A DNA stretch of 64,000 bases, from NCBI GenBank assembly GCA_017510335.1, contig JAFWNM010000028.1:186001-250000 (forward strand). The letters run 5' to 3'. The notes beneath the pieces are model-generated. The model was not told where the DNA came from, made no database searches, and saw only the letters and a program-made list of their open reading frames with translations. Position numbers and translations under genes: made by a program. Of the stretch, positions 32,172 through 40,776 are shown piece by piece. The DNA comes from Paracoccaceae bacterium (GTDB lineage: Bacteria > Pseudomonadota > Alphaproteobacteria > Rhodobacterales > Rhodobacteraceae). Every line of letters begins with the position of its first letter. Within the stretch, counting starts at the first letter, position 1.

Positions 32172-32199
32172 AGATAAGCAGCACATGGCAGCAGTTCAA
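32172..32199 (-). promoter_or_regulatory. Sigma70-like promoter of the 6S RNA candidate
   Basis: On the minus strand TTGAAC (32194-32199) and TTATCT (32172-32177) are separated by 16 bp. Transcription would begin about 5-7 bases further, at the first bases of the closing stem of the RNA. No equally good promoter is seen for the plus strand, which decides the orientation. Confidence 0.55.
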
Positions 32200-32305
32200 G
32201 GCATAGTTTGCCAGATTCATGCGTGCCCGACACAGCGCCTGAAACGGGTTGCTTGCAGTGCCGGTTCCGCGCGGCATTCCGCCTTCACATAGGGGCGGTG
32301 TATCA

Positions 32306-33496
32306 TTACCTGACGCCGATTCCCATTTTCATAAGCGCATGCCGGACGGGCGATGTTGAATACATCGCATCCAGCATTTTGGCCCGCATGTCGCGCAAGG
32401 GCTGGGCGTCAATCATGGATGCACGGTTGAGCATACCCACACCCGCGACACGCAAGGCGACATCAGGGTAGCGCCGGTTGTGATAGGCGCGCAGCATCTG
32501 TGGCGCGCCCAACGTTTCCGGCGTGGCAATGTCCACCAATGCGGTCAGGTCGGCCAACGACATGTTCAACCCTTGCGCGCCAATCGGGGGCACAACATGG
32601 GCGGCTTCTGCCATCAGGGCAGTGCGTTCCCCATAGAATCGTTCGGCAATCTGGCTGATGATCGGCCATACGGTCCGGCGGGTCACCAGATGCAAGTGCC
32701 CGAACAGACCACAGGACCGCAGGTTCATCTCTGCCTCGAAAGCGTCTTTTGGCAGGGCGGCCAGACGGGCCACTTCTGGTCCGGTTTCCATCCAGACGAC
32801 GGCCGAACAGGGCGTGCCATCACGATCCGGCAGCGGCACCAGCGTAAACGGCCCGCCAGAACGGTGAACTTCGGTCGATACATTGTCATGCGGGACAGGA
32901 TGCGTCACGGCAAAGGCCAGCGCTTTTTGCCCGAACCGGGTTGTTCGCACCCCGATATCCAATGCCGCGCGCATGGGCGAATTGCGCCCGTCCGCGGCGA
33001 TCAGCAGTTTTGCTGCAACCATGGTGCCATCTGTCAGGCCAATCAAGGCGGCTGTTTCGCGTGTGGTCAGTGTTTTGGTCCCAATGCCAGCGCGAAAGGT
33101 GACATTGGGCAAATCTTGCAATCTGGCCACGCATTCACGCCGCAAAAGCCAGTTGGGCAGGTTCCAGCCAAAGGGTTGGTCTGAAATGTCGGCTGCGTTG
33201 AAATCATGGCTGACGCGGGGTTCATGGGTTTCGCCGCCCGCGTCAACAATACGCATCACCTGCAGCGGGGTCGCGTGCGCGGCAAAGCGCGGCCAAAGCC
33301 CCGCCAGTTCCAGCACCCTGACAGAGGGTTGCAAAAACGCCGTTGTGCGCAGGTCGGACCCGGGGTCGGCCTCGGCCATGATCGGGGGCGTGGGGTCCAC
33401 GCATAACACGCTGTAGCCTTGCGCCCCGAAAGCGGCGGCCGCCGTCAGTCCGGCAATCCCGCCGCCAGAAACCACTATGTCGAATGTTTCGCGCAT
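32306..33496 (-). CDS. ubiH: UbiH/VisC-family FAD-dependent hydroxylase
   Basis: This 396-residue flavoprotein monooxygenase has the N-terminal dinucleotide fold VSGGGIAGLTAAAAFGAQGY, the middle AADGRNSPMR motif and the C-terminal ALMAEAAHVVPPIGAQGLNMS motif in place of the more usual GDAAH-x-P form, a variant I know from this bacterial group. It hydroxylates the ubiquinone ring. Which carbon it modifies cannot be told from sequence. It is monocistronic. Confidence 0.85.
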   Translation of the reverse strand: MRETFDIVVSGGGIAGLTAAAAFGAQGYSVLCVDPTPPIMAEADPGSDLRTTAFLQPSVRVLELAGLWPRFAAHATPLQVMRIVDAGGETHEPRVSHDFNAADISDQPFGWNLPNWLLRRECVARLQDLPNVTFRAGIGTKTLTTRETAALIGLTDGTMVAAKLLIAADGRNSPMRAALDIGVRTTRFGQKALAFAVTHPVPHDNVSTEVHRSGGPFTLVPLPDRDGTPCSAVVWMETGPEVARLAALPKDAFEAEMNLRSCGLFGHLHLVTRRTVWPIISQIAERFYGERTALMAEAAHVVPPIGAQGLNMSLADLTALVDIATPETLGAPQMLRAYHNRRYPDVALRVAGVGMLNRASMIDAQPLRDMRAKMLDAMYSTSPVRHALMKMGIGVR

Positions 33497-33598
33497 GCCA
33501 TGTCCCCAAACCTAAATCAGGGTCAGACATTAGCGTTGTGACGCGCAAGTGCAATGCGGCCAAAGGATGCAGCCGAAAATTGTGTCGCGCAGCGCCTG

Positions 33599-33799
33599 TC
33601 AGCCAAAGACGATGAAGCACAACAAGACCAACATCCCCAACGCGGCCGGCACCATGACCAGCACCAGACCGGGCAGACCCATCGTCACTGTCGCGGTCAC
33701 CAATGTGGCAATCACAAACAGCACGCCCGCCCAGATACCCCAGGGTTCGTTTTTCAGGAATGTCGTGGTTTGGGCGGGTTGTGTGGCCGTCATTGTCAT
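33599..33799 (-). CDS. Small two-helix membrane protein
   Basis: This 66-residue protein has two hydrophobic helices (GIWAGVLFVIATLVTATVTMG and LVLVMVPAALGMLVLLCFIVF). The ATG at 33799 is supported by GGAG nine bases upstream. Not recognised; no clear operon partner. Confidence 0.65.
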   Translation of the reverse strand: MTMTATQPAQTTTFLKNEPWGIWAGVLFVIATLVTATVTMGLPGLVLVMVPAALGMLVLLCFIVFG

Positions 33800-33893
33800 T
33801 TTCACTATCTCCGGTATTGGTTTAACCGCGACATAGTTTTTATTGCGCTGCAATGCAGCGTGGCATGATGCCGCGCCGGTCCTGCCGTGTGCG

Positions 33894-34538
33894 TCACGAC
33901 AACTGCGCCAGAAAGCCCGTCAGGTTGTCAGTATGGTGGTCAATGAATGGCGCGTCATGGGGGGCAGGGGCGACATGCACCGTGCGCATTCCCATGTCAT
34001 AGGGCGCAGCAAGGTTGCGGGGGTCATCCTCGAACATGGCTGCGGCGCTGATGTCCAGCCCATCAAGGCCGAACACATGTTCAAAGGCCGCGCGTTCGGG
34101 TTTGGGCTGGTAATTTGCATTCTCGACCCCGTAGACCGCATCAAAGATGCCCGACAGCCCGCGCGCTTCCAGAACCTTATGCGCATAGGTGCGTGATCCG
34201 TTGGTATAGACGATTTTCCGGCCCGGCAGTTCGGATATGCGGTTGCGCAGGTCAGGGTCAGGCGCGATCACGGAAAAATCAATGTCATGCACATCATGCA
34301 GGTAGCGCACAGGGTCCATGTCATGACGGCGCATCAACCCGGCCAAGGTGGTTCCATAAGTGGCCCAGTAGTCGCGCCGCAACTGGTTGGCAACGGCCTG
34401 ATCGACCTTCAGTTCCTGCATGACGAAGGCAACCATGCGCTGTTCGATCTGGTCGAATAAACGGATTTCGGGGGGATAGAGGGTGTTATCAAGGTCAAAA
34501 ACCCAGCCACGCACCCCACAGAAGGAAGAAGACACCAT
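33894..34538 (-). CDS. HAD-family pyrimidine 5'-nucleotidase
   Basis: This 214-residue HAD hydrolase has motif I FDLDNTLYPPE, motif II YTNGS, motif III lysine in YQPKPERAAF and motif IV FEDDPRNL. The sequence resembles SDT1-type pyrimidine nucleotidases that dephosphorylate UMP/CMP and damaged analogues. The substrate is inferred from the subfamily. Confidence 0.85.
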   Translation of the reverse strand: MVSSSFCGVRGWVFDLDNTLYPPEIRLFDQIEQRMVAFVMQELKVDQAVANQLRRDYWATYGTTLAGLMRRHDMDPVRYLHDVHDIDFSVIAPDPDLRNRISELPGRKIVYTNGSRTYAHKVLEARGLSGIFDAVYGVENANYQPKPERAAFEHVFGLDGLDISAAAMFEDDPRNLAAPYDMGMRTVHVAPAPHDAPFIDHHTDNLTGFLAQLS

Positions 34539-34597
34539 AACCGCCCCTTCGTCTGGCCAGTCCGGCCCTGACCCAGTCCGACCCTGACAATGTGGTA

Positions 34598-34671
34598 TGG
34601 AGAGGGTGAAGGGAATCGAAACCTCGTCTGGAGCTTGGGAAGCTCTCGCTCTACCATTGAGCTACACCCGC
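34598..34671 (-). tRNA. tRNA-Gly (CCC), with three defective pairs
   Basis: A 74-nt tRNA with GCTC-GAGC D arm, anticodon loop TTCCCAA (CCC), T loop TTCGATT and CCA end is clearly glycine type. Three pairs are broken: C2-T71 in the acceptor, A27-C43 in the anticodon stem and T53-C61 in the T stem, the last normally an invariant G-C. GGG can be read by tRNA-Gly(TCC), so decay of this isoacceptor may be tolerated. It may be a pseudogene or a still functional but unusual tRNA. Confidence 0.85.
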
Positions 34672-34716
34672 AATGGCGACTCATTACCGCGAGACGCCGG
34701 ACCCGTCAAGCGCCGC

Positions 34717-35220
34717 TTAGAACGGAATTTCATCATCCATGTCGGACGGGCCGGAAGGCGCGGAACTGCCCGAACCGCCATAGCTGGCGCCATAGCCCTG
34801 ATCGCGGTCATAGCCACCGCCACTGCCACCACCTGCAGCGCCCCCGCCAGACCCGCCGCCACCTTCGCCGCGCCCGTCCAGCATGGTCAATGTGCCGCCT
34901 ATACCCGCGACCACCACATCGGTGGAATAGCGGTCCTGGCCGCTTTGGTCCTGCCATTTGCGGGTTTGCAGCGTGCCTTCCACATAAATTTTCGACCCTT
35001 TGCGCAAATACTGCTCGGCCACGCGCACCAACCCCTCGCCGCGCAGCACGACATTATGCCATTCTGTGCGTTCGCGCTGTTCGCCCGACGCACGGTCGCG
35101 CCAGCGTTCGGACGTGGCAATGCGCAGGTTGCAGATCTTGCCGCCATCGGGGAATGTGCGCACTTCCGGATCGCGCCCCAGATTGCCAATCAGTATTACC
35201 TTGTTCACCGATCCAGCCAT
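34717..35220 (-). CDS. ssb: Single-stranded DNA-binding protein
   Basis: This 167-residue SSB has the OB-fold ([19 protein letters not shown], then [29 protein letters not shown]), a Gly-rich linker with repeats of GGGSGGG and the invariant acidic tip DMDDEIPF that recruits repair and replication proteins. Standard length for alphaproteobacteria. Confidence 0.97.
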   Translation of the reverse strand: MAGSVNKVILIGNLGRDPEVRTFPDGGKICNLRIATSERWRDRASGEQRERTEWHNVVLRGEGLVRVAEQYLRKGSKIYVEGTLQTRKWQDQSGQDRYSTDVVVAGIGGTLTMLDGRGEGGGGSGGGAAGGGSGGGYDRDQGYGASYGGSGSSAPSGPSDMDDEIPF

Positions 35221-35404
35221 ATTTGCCCCCTGCGTGTCCTAGAATCTGCGTTTCGTTTCAACCGCTGTTTTCCATCATTGGCCGCGCGGGGTAAAGCAGG
35301 GAATGCGGTTCTTTGACTGACCGGCAGGAAAAAGCCGCATTCAGGCAGGGGCAGGGCGGCATATTTGGGATAGTGCTGTCGCGGGTTTTGCAGTATCAGA
35401 ATCG

Positions 35405-36022
35405 ATGATGCGTGCATTATTGTTTACATCCGGCCTTGCTGCCCTTGTTGCGTTTGCCCCGTCCATCGGGTTCGGGCAGGGTCTTAGCCTGTCGCGGGGC
35501 AATGACAGCGCGGGGCGTTCGGATGTAGTGTCGCGCGCAGCGCGCGTGATTGACGGGCGCTTGTCGCAGCAATATTCGGCATCGGTGCGGTTATTGCCCA
35601 ACGCCAGCGACCAGTCCCGCGAGGAGCCGGCCATTCCGCGCTATTCCGGGCCGGACTCAGGTGCGTTTGCCGAAATTGCCCGCACTGCTGCGCGCCGGCA
35701 CAACATTCCAGAAGATCTGTTCCTGCGCCTTGTGCATCAGGAAAGCCGCTGGAACGCGGCTGCTGTGTCGCATAAAGGGGCCATCGGGCTTGCGCAGCTT
35801 ATGCCTGCAACCGCGCAGATGCTGCGTGTGGACCCCCACGACCCGCAACAGAACCTGGATGGTGGCGCGCGGTATCTGCGCATGATGTATGACAAGTTCG
35901 GGGATTGGCGGCTGGCACTTGCGGCCTATAATGCTGGTCCCGGCGCAGTTGAAGCGCATGGCGGTATTCCCCCCTTCGCGGAAACGCAGCAATATGTCCG
36001 GGTGATTCTGGGCGCGGGCTAG
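35405..36022 (+). CDS. Lytic transglycosylase (SLT family)
   Basis: This 205-residue exported enzyme has a signal peptide (MMRALLFTSGLAALVAFAPSIGFG) and an SLT domain from residue about 95: catalytic Glu in RLVHQESRWN, GAIGLAQLMPATAQ and LAAYNAGPGAVE. It cleaves peptidoglycan to anhydro-muropeptides. A single-domain type, common near ssb in Rhodobacteraceae. Confidence 0.9.
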   Translation: MMRALLFTSGLAALVAFAPSIGFGQGLSLSRGNDSAGRSDVVSRAARVIDGRLSQQYSASVRLLPNASDQSREEPAIPRYSGPDSGAFAEIARTAARRHNIPEDLFLRLVHQESRWNAAAVSHKGAIGLAQLMPATAQMLRVDPHDPQQNLDGGARYLRMMYDKFGDWRLALAAYNAGPGAVEAHGGIPPFAETQQYVRVILGAG

Positions 36023-36220
36023 GGTGGGGGGCTGTTGGCGCCCCTGCGTGATCCCGATACGCGTTTTGCCATCTGTATTCTGCCCTGCCGAAGCTGCCGG
36101 TTCCGGTCCAGCTGTTGGCGGGGTGGCGTTTTGTCATAACGCTGTCCATTCAACGGGTTGTGTCGCGCCACTTGTCAGCGCAGACTGACACCAACAGCTG
36201 GAAGAAAAGAAAGCCCCGTC

Positions 36221-37459
36221 ATGACCTTGCCTGCTTTGGACCTGAACTTTGTGCATGCCATGTTCCCTGCCTTTGACCAGCCTGCGCTGGCCGGGCAACG
36301 GTTTTTCGAAAATGCGGGCGGGTCATATACCTGCAAGCCCGTGATTGACCGGCTGTTTCGCTACTATACTGAACGCAAGGTCCAGCCCTATGGCGCCTAC
36401 GCGGCGTCACGCCTTGCGGGCGCAGAGATGGACGAGGCCCGCAGCCGTCTGGCCGCAATGATGGGTGTTGAAACGGATGAGCTGAGTTTCGGACCGTCAA
36501 GCACGGCAAACACCTATGTTCTGGCGCAGGCATTTGGCGAAATGCTGTCGCCGGGGGATGCGGTCATTGTAACCGATCAGGACCACGAGGCCAATTCAGG
36601 CCCATGGCGGCGTCTGGCCGCGCGCGGAATCGACGTGCGCGAATGGCAGATCGATCCGGCCAGTGGCCATCTGGACCCAGACGCGCTGTGGCGTCTGATT
36701 GATGACAAGGTGCGGCTGGTGTGTTTTCCCCATTGTTCGAATATTGTGGGTGAAATCAATCCTGTCGCGCAGCTATGCGCCGCGCTCAGGCAGCAGGGGA
36801 TCTGGTCATGCGTCGACGGGGTGTCCTATGCCCCGCATGGATTGCCTGATGTGGGCGCGCTGGGGGCCGATATATACTTGTTTTCCGCCTACAAGACATA
36901 TGGGCCACATCAGGGCCTTATGGTGATCCGGCGTGAGCTGGGCATGCAATTGCCCAATCAGGCGCATTATTTCAACGCCGACACGCTTTACAAGCGGCTT
37001 ACCCCCGCAGGGCCGGACCATGCCCAGATTGCCGCCTGCGCCGGGATGGCGGATTATTTCGATGCGCTGCATGCCCATCATTTCGGCACGGGTCCACAGC
37101 CGGATGCCGCCACGCGAATGGGGCAGGTGCATGACATGATGCGCGCGCATGAAACGGCGCTTCTGCGTCCTTTGCTGGACTATGTGAGTGGCCGCAATGA
37201 CCTGCGCCTGATCGGCCCACAGGCGGCGGATGCGCGCGCGCCGACTGTGGCGTTGGAACATGCGCGGGCGGGGGCCGATCTGGCGCAGGCGCTTGGCGGG
37301 CATGGTATCATGGCAGGGGGCGGCAGCTTCTATGCCAACCGTGCGTTGCACGCCCTTCAGATTGATCCCGCAAGGGGCGTGCTGCGGCTGTCATTTGTTC
37401 ATTATACCACACCGGATGATCTTGACGCATTGATTTCGGCGCTAGATCAGGTGCTGTGA
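36221..37459 (+). CDS. Class V aminotransferase-fold PLP enzyme (cysteine desulfurase-like, no Cys loop)
   Basis: This 412-residue PLP protein has the class V pattern with the Schiff-base lysine in YLFSAYKTYGPHQG, the SSTANTYVLAQAF binding region and VTDQDHEANSGPW. The loop that in cysteine desulfurases carries the catalytic Cys (near the C-terminus) instead reads MAGGGSFYANRAL, with no Cys. It is therefore probably not a desulfurase but an isopenicillin-N-epimerase-like or other class V enzyme. It may be co-expressed with the photolyase gene 70 bp downstream. Substrate unknown. Confidence 0.75.
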   Translation: MTLPALDLNFVHAMFPAFDQPALAGQRFFENAGGSYTCKPVIDRLFRYYTERKVQPYGAYAASRLAGAEMDEARSRLAAMMGVETDELSFGPSSTANTYVLAQAFGEMLSPGDAVIVTDQDHEANSGPWRRLAARGIDVREWQIDPASGHLDPDALWRLIDDKVRLVCFPHCSNIVGEINPVAQLCAALRQQGIWSCVDGVSYAPHGLPDVGALGADIYLFSAYKTYGPHQGLMVIRRELGMQLPNQAHYFNADTLYKRLTPAGPDHAQIAACAGMADYFDALHAHHFGTGPQPDAATRMGQVHDMMRAHETALLRPLLDYVSGRNDLRLIGPQAADARAPTVALEHARAGADLAQALGGHGIMAGGGSFYANRALHALQIDPARGVLRLSFVHYTTPDDLDALISALDQVL

Positions 37460-37532
37460 CACCCCGCCGCGGCATGATGATTTCCAAAGGGGGCAAGAAT
37501 AAGTGTTTTCGCAAACTGAACCCCGAGGAAAC

Positions 37533-38954
37533 GTGACACAAAATTCCCCTGTTATCTGGTGGGTCCGGCGCGATCTGCGTCTGGCGGACAATCCGGTGCT
37601 GACTGCGGCTGTGGCGTCGGGGCGGCCGGTGATTGCCGTGTTCATTTGCGATGATGTTGTCGACGCACTCGGGGCTGCGCCGAAATGGCGTCTGGGGCTG
37701 GGGCTGGACGCGTTTGCCCGTGCACTCGATGGGCTTGGCGCACGGCTGATCTTGCGCAAGGGGGACGCGTTGCGCGTGTTGCGTGATCTTGTCGCCAGCA
37801 CTGGTGCAACAGCGGTCTGGTGGGGCCGCCAATACGACCCCGCGCAGGTTGGCCGCGACAAGATAGTGAAACAGGCACTGCGCGACGATGGAACCCAAGC
37901 CCGAAGTTTTCCCGGACATCTGTTGTTTGAACCATGGCAGGTGCAGACGGGGCAGGGCAAGTTTTATCAGGTGTATTCCCCCTTCTGGCGAGCTGTAAAA
38001 GACCTGGATGTTGCGCCGCATCTGGCCGCGCCCGAACAATTACGCCCCCCCGAAACCTGGCCTGCCAGCGACGCGCTGGCAGATTGGGGGCTGGCGCGCG
38101 CCATGAACCGTGGCGCGGCTGTGGTGCTGCCACATCTGCATATCGGCGAAGATGCGGCCAAGGCGCGGCTTGACAGGTTCATCAAGAACAGCATTGCGCA
38201 GTACAAGGACAAGCGGGATTTCCTGGATCAGGATGCCTGTTCGGGCCTGTCGGAAAACCTGACATATGGTGAAATAAGCCCGGTCGCCCTGTGGCACGCC
38301 GGACGGCATGCGCTGGACGCTGGAAACCCCGGCGCCGAGCATTTCCTGAAAGAACTTGTCTGGCGCGAATTCGCCTATCACCTTGTCTTCCATACACCAC
38401 ACATAACCCATAGCAACTGGCGCGACGGGTGGGACAGGTTCCCGTGGCGGGATGGCGATGGCCCAGATGTGTTGCGATGGAAGCAGGGGCGCACAGGCAT
38501 TGACGTGGTCGATGCAGCGATGCGCGAAATGTATGTGACAGGGCGCATGCATAACCGCGCGCGCATGCTGGTCGCATCTTATCTGACAAAACACATGCTG
38601 GTGCATTGGCGCGTCGGGCTGGACTGGTTTGCGCAATGCCTTGTGGACTGGGACCCGGCGGCCAATACAATGGGGTGGCAATGGGTGGCAGGGTCCGGCC
38701 CGGATGCGGCACCCTATTTCCGTATTTTCAACCCTGATACGCAGGCGCAGAAGTTTGATTCGCAACAACGCTACCGCAAGGCATGGATTGCCGAACTAAG
38801 CCGCACCCCCCCGCCCACGGCCACATCGTTTTTTCAGGCCTGCCCGCGCGCATGGGACCTGAACCCCAATGACGCGCGCCCCGACCCGCTGGTTGATCTG
38901 GCAACCGGCCGCACCCGGGCGCTGGACGCCTATCAGCACAACAAACACTCTTGA
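37533..38954 (+). CDS. phrB: Deoxyribodipyrimidine photolyase (class I)
   Basis: This 473-residue light-driven repair enzyme for pyrimidine dimers begins PVIWWVRRDLRLADNP. The C-terminal FAD-binding half has WREFAYHL, GRMHNRARMLVASYLTKHML and WDPAANTMGWQWVAGSG, all typical. The GTG at 37533 has GAGGAA near; a GTG at 37503 would add 10 residues. It overlaps nothing but is followed closely by cfaA. In Rhodobacter sphaeroides the corresponding gene belongs to the singlet-oxygen (RpoE-ChrR) regulon. Confidence 0.94.
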   Translation: MTQNSPVIWWVRRDLRLADNPVLTAAVASGRPVIAVFICDDVVDALGAAPKWRLGLGLDAFARALDGLGARLILRKGDALRVLRDLVASTGATAVWWGRQYDPAQVGRDKIVKQALRDDGTQARSFPGHLLFEPWQVQTGQGKFYQVYSPFWRAVKDLDVAPHLAAPEQLRPPETWPASDALADWGLARAMNRGAAVVLPHLHIGEDAAKARLDRFIKNSIAQYKDKRDFLDQDACSGLSENLTYGEISPVALWHAGRHALDAGNPGAEHFLKELVWREFAYHLVFHTPHITHSNWRDGWDRFPWRDGDGPDVLRWKQGRTGIDVVDAAMREMYVTGRMHNRARMLVASYLTKHMLVHWRVGLDWFAQCLVDWDPAANTMGWQWVAGSGPDAAPYFRIFNPDTQAQKFDSQQRYRKAWIAELSRTPPPTATSFFQACPRAWDLNPNDARPDPLVDLATGRTRALDAYQHNKHS

Positions 38955-38985
38955 AAATACCACAGGGACAAGGATCGTATTGCCA

Positions 38986-40239
38986 ATGCGCGATGATACA
39001 ATATCATGCGACACCATGATGCCACAGGTTTTGACAACACTTGATAATCAGGAAAACCTGCCGCGCTTCTTTGGTGCTGCCCATGCGATGGCCGCGCGTT
39101 TGAACAAGGGCCGGTTGGATGTCACCTTGCCAGATGGCCGGATTTTCCGTTTTCAGGGCAAGATGCCGGGCTTTCATGCCGCGATATCCGTGCATGACCC
39201 GGACCTGTTCGCGCGCCTTGTGCGCGAAGGGGATATCGGGTTTTCCGAAAGCTATATGGAAGGCGGCTGGAGCACACCTGACCTGCAGGCCTTCATGGAC
39301 CTGATCAATGATGACAACCCGTCGCTGTATGACGAAGTGCTGCCCATGAAACTGGTGCGCGCAATTGAACGGGTGCGCCATTGGCTGCGCAGCAATTCCA
39401 AGACACAGGCGCGCAAGAACATCGCCTATCACTATGATCTTGGTAATGATTTCTACAAGCTGTGGCTTGATGACAGCATGACCTATTCCTCGGCCATATT
39501 CCAGACAGGGCAGGAAAGTCTGGAAGCGGCGCAAGAAGCGAAATATGCCGCCATGGTGGACAGAATGGGCGTAAAGCCCGGTGACAGCGTGCTGGAAATT
39601 GGCTGCGGCTGGGGCGGATTTGCGGAATATGCGGCTGTCAAACGCGGGCTAAATGTCACGGGCCTGACCATTTCCCAGGCCCAGCACGATTACGCAGTGG
39701 CGCGTATGCAGGCCGCAGGTGTGCAGGACCGCGTGGATATCCGCCTGCAGGATTACCGCGACACGCGCGGGCAGTATGACGCAATCGCCTCGATCGAGAT
39801 GTTCGAAGCTGTGGGCGAGGCGTATTGGCCCGCCTATTTCAAATCCGTCCACGACCTTCTGCAGCCGGGCGCAAATGCGGTTATCCAGATCATCATGGTG
39901 CCTGATGAAAGGTTTAAGTTTTATCGAAAACACGTTGATTTTATTCAGAAGTATATATTTCCAGGTGGTATGCTGGGGGCGCCCGGACCCGTTCGCAACG
40001 TGGCCGAAACCAGTGGACTGTCCTATATCGACACGCATGATTTCGGGGCCAGCTATTCCGAAACCCTGCGCCGGTGGCACCAAAGCTTCACCGAAAAATG
40101 GCCCGAGATTTCAACCCTTGGTTATGACGCCCGTTTTCGCCGGATGTGGGAATTCTATCTGACATCCTGTGCGGGGGCGTTCCGGTCTGGCAGTTGCGAT
40201 GTCACGCAGCTGGTCTTGCAACGCCCGGTCAAAAGCTGA
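38986..40239 (+). CDS. cfaA: Cyclopropane-fatty-acyl-phospholipid synthase-family methyltransferase
   Basis: This 417-residue SAM methyltransferase of the CFA group has an N-terminal lipid-binding domain (RLNKGRLDVTLPDGRIFRFQG), the IAYHYDLGNDFYKLWLDDSMTYSSA segment, SAM-binding VLEIGCGWGGFAEYAA and SIEMFEAVGEAYWPAYF. It would modify membrane fatty acids. The start is uncertain: ATG at 38986 or TTG at 38980 with AAGGA five bases ahead. With phrB it matches the Rhodobacter phrA-cfaA pair. Confidence 0.88.
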   Translation: MRDDTISCDTMMPQVLTTLDNQENLPRFFGAAHAMAARLNKGRLDVTLPDGRIFRFQGKMPGFHAAISVHDPDLFARLVREGDIGFSESYMEGGWSTPDLQAFMDLINDDNPSLYDEVLPMKLVRAIERVRHWLRSNSKTQARKNIAYHYDLGNDFYKLWLDDSMTYSSAIFQTGQESLEAAQEAKYAAMVDRMGVKPGDSVLEIGCGWGGFAEYAAVKRGLNVTGLTISQAQHDYAVARMQAAGVQDRVDIRLQDYRDTRGQYDAIASIEMFEAVGEAYWPAYFKSVHDLLQPGANAVIQIIMVPDERFKFYRKHVDFIQKYIFPGGMLGAPGPVRNVAETSGLSYIDTHDFGASYSETLRRWHQSFTEKWPEISTLGYDARFRRMWEFYLTSCAGAFRSGSCDVTQLVLQRPVKS

Positions 40240-40317
40240 TCGGTCGGGCCAGTCCTGTGGTTGTTAAGCGCATGAACACCCCGTAGGAAGGTCTGGTATG
40301 ACACCGGATGAGGCGAC

Positions 40318-40776
40318 ATGCCGACACTGACCAGACTTGCCGCAGCTATCCTTTTTGCTGCCCTCGCGTTTTATGCAGGCGAGAGGTATCTGTTGTTGTA
40401 TGACTACCCCCCCCGCCGCACCGGTGGCAGCCTGTATCTGGCTGCCATTGCAGCGCTTGTCGGGTGGCGGTATGTGGGCAAGCATGTTTCCAGAAATTTT
40501 TTGCAGTCGATATTCCAGACATTACAAGGTGTTATCGTGACACTTTTCTTGGCGTTAACGCTGTTTGGCAGCTACCATGTGTTCTGGCAGGGGTATCGGA
40601 TGCGCTATTCAGGTCTGGAAGATGCATTCCTTGGATTTGTAGGGTCATGTCTGGATCATTTGCGCCGGATGTCAGACACAGATTTCCTGCTGCTGCTGGG
40701 CGGAATGACGGTTATATGCGGAATTGTCCTGACGATTGTGTTTCGTTGGGCAGAAGCACGGCGGTTTGATCGATGA
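40318..40776 (+). CDS. trgA: TrgA-like membrane protein (tellurite resistance)
   Basis: This 152-residue protein has four membrane helices (LAAAILFAALAFYAGERY, LYLAAIAALVGWRYVG, VIVTLFLALTLFGSYHVFW and LLLLGGMTVICGIVLTIVFRW). It is followed by a NUDIX protein with 4-bp overlap; the pair corresponds to trgAB, a tellurite-resistance locus in Rhodobacter sphaeroides. Family call rests mainly on topology and partner. Confidence 0.75.
   Translation: MPTLTRLAAAILFAALAFYAGERYLLLYDYPPRRTGGSLYLAAIAALVGWRYVGKHVSRNFLQSIFQTLQGVIVTLFLALTLFGSYHVFWQGYRMRYSGLEDAFLGFVGSCLDHLRRMSDTDFLLLLGGMTVICGIVLTIVFRWAEARRFDR

Larger units (their letters stand above)
31912..32305. other. Intergenic region containing a structured RNA
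   Basis: This 394-base space between the two-helix membrane protein gene and the ubiH-type gene holds no credible ORF. Its central part is a long self-complementary unit listed separately as a 6S RNA candidate, with a promoter to its right. Confidence 0.7.

Noticed and set aside
31988-32233. 81-codon minus-strand ORF in the 6S RNA region
   Set aside because: The self-complementary structure and promoter explain the region better than a protein; the ORF starts 5' of the promoter.
32480-33184. 234-codon plus-strand ORF inside the ubiH-type gene
   Set aside because: Shadow of a clear FAD monooxygenase on the other strand; no family pattern.
36221-37459. Cysteine desulfurase (SufS/CsdA) label
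   Set aside because: The catalytic Cys loop is missing and no suf/csd genes are adjacent.
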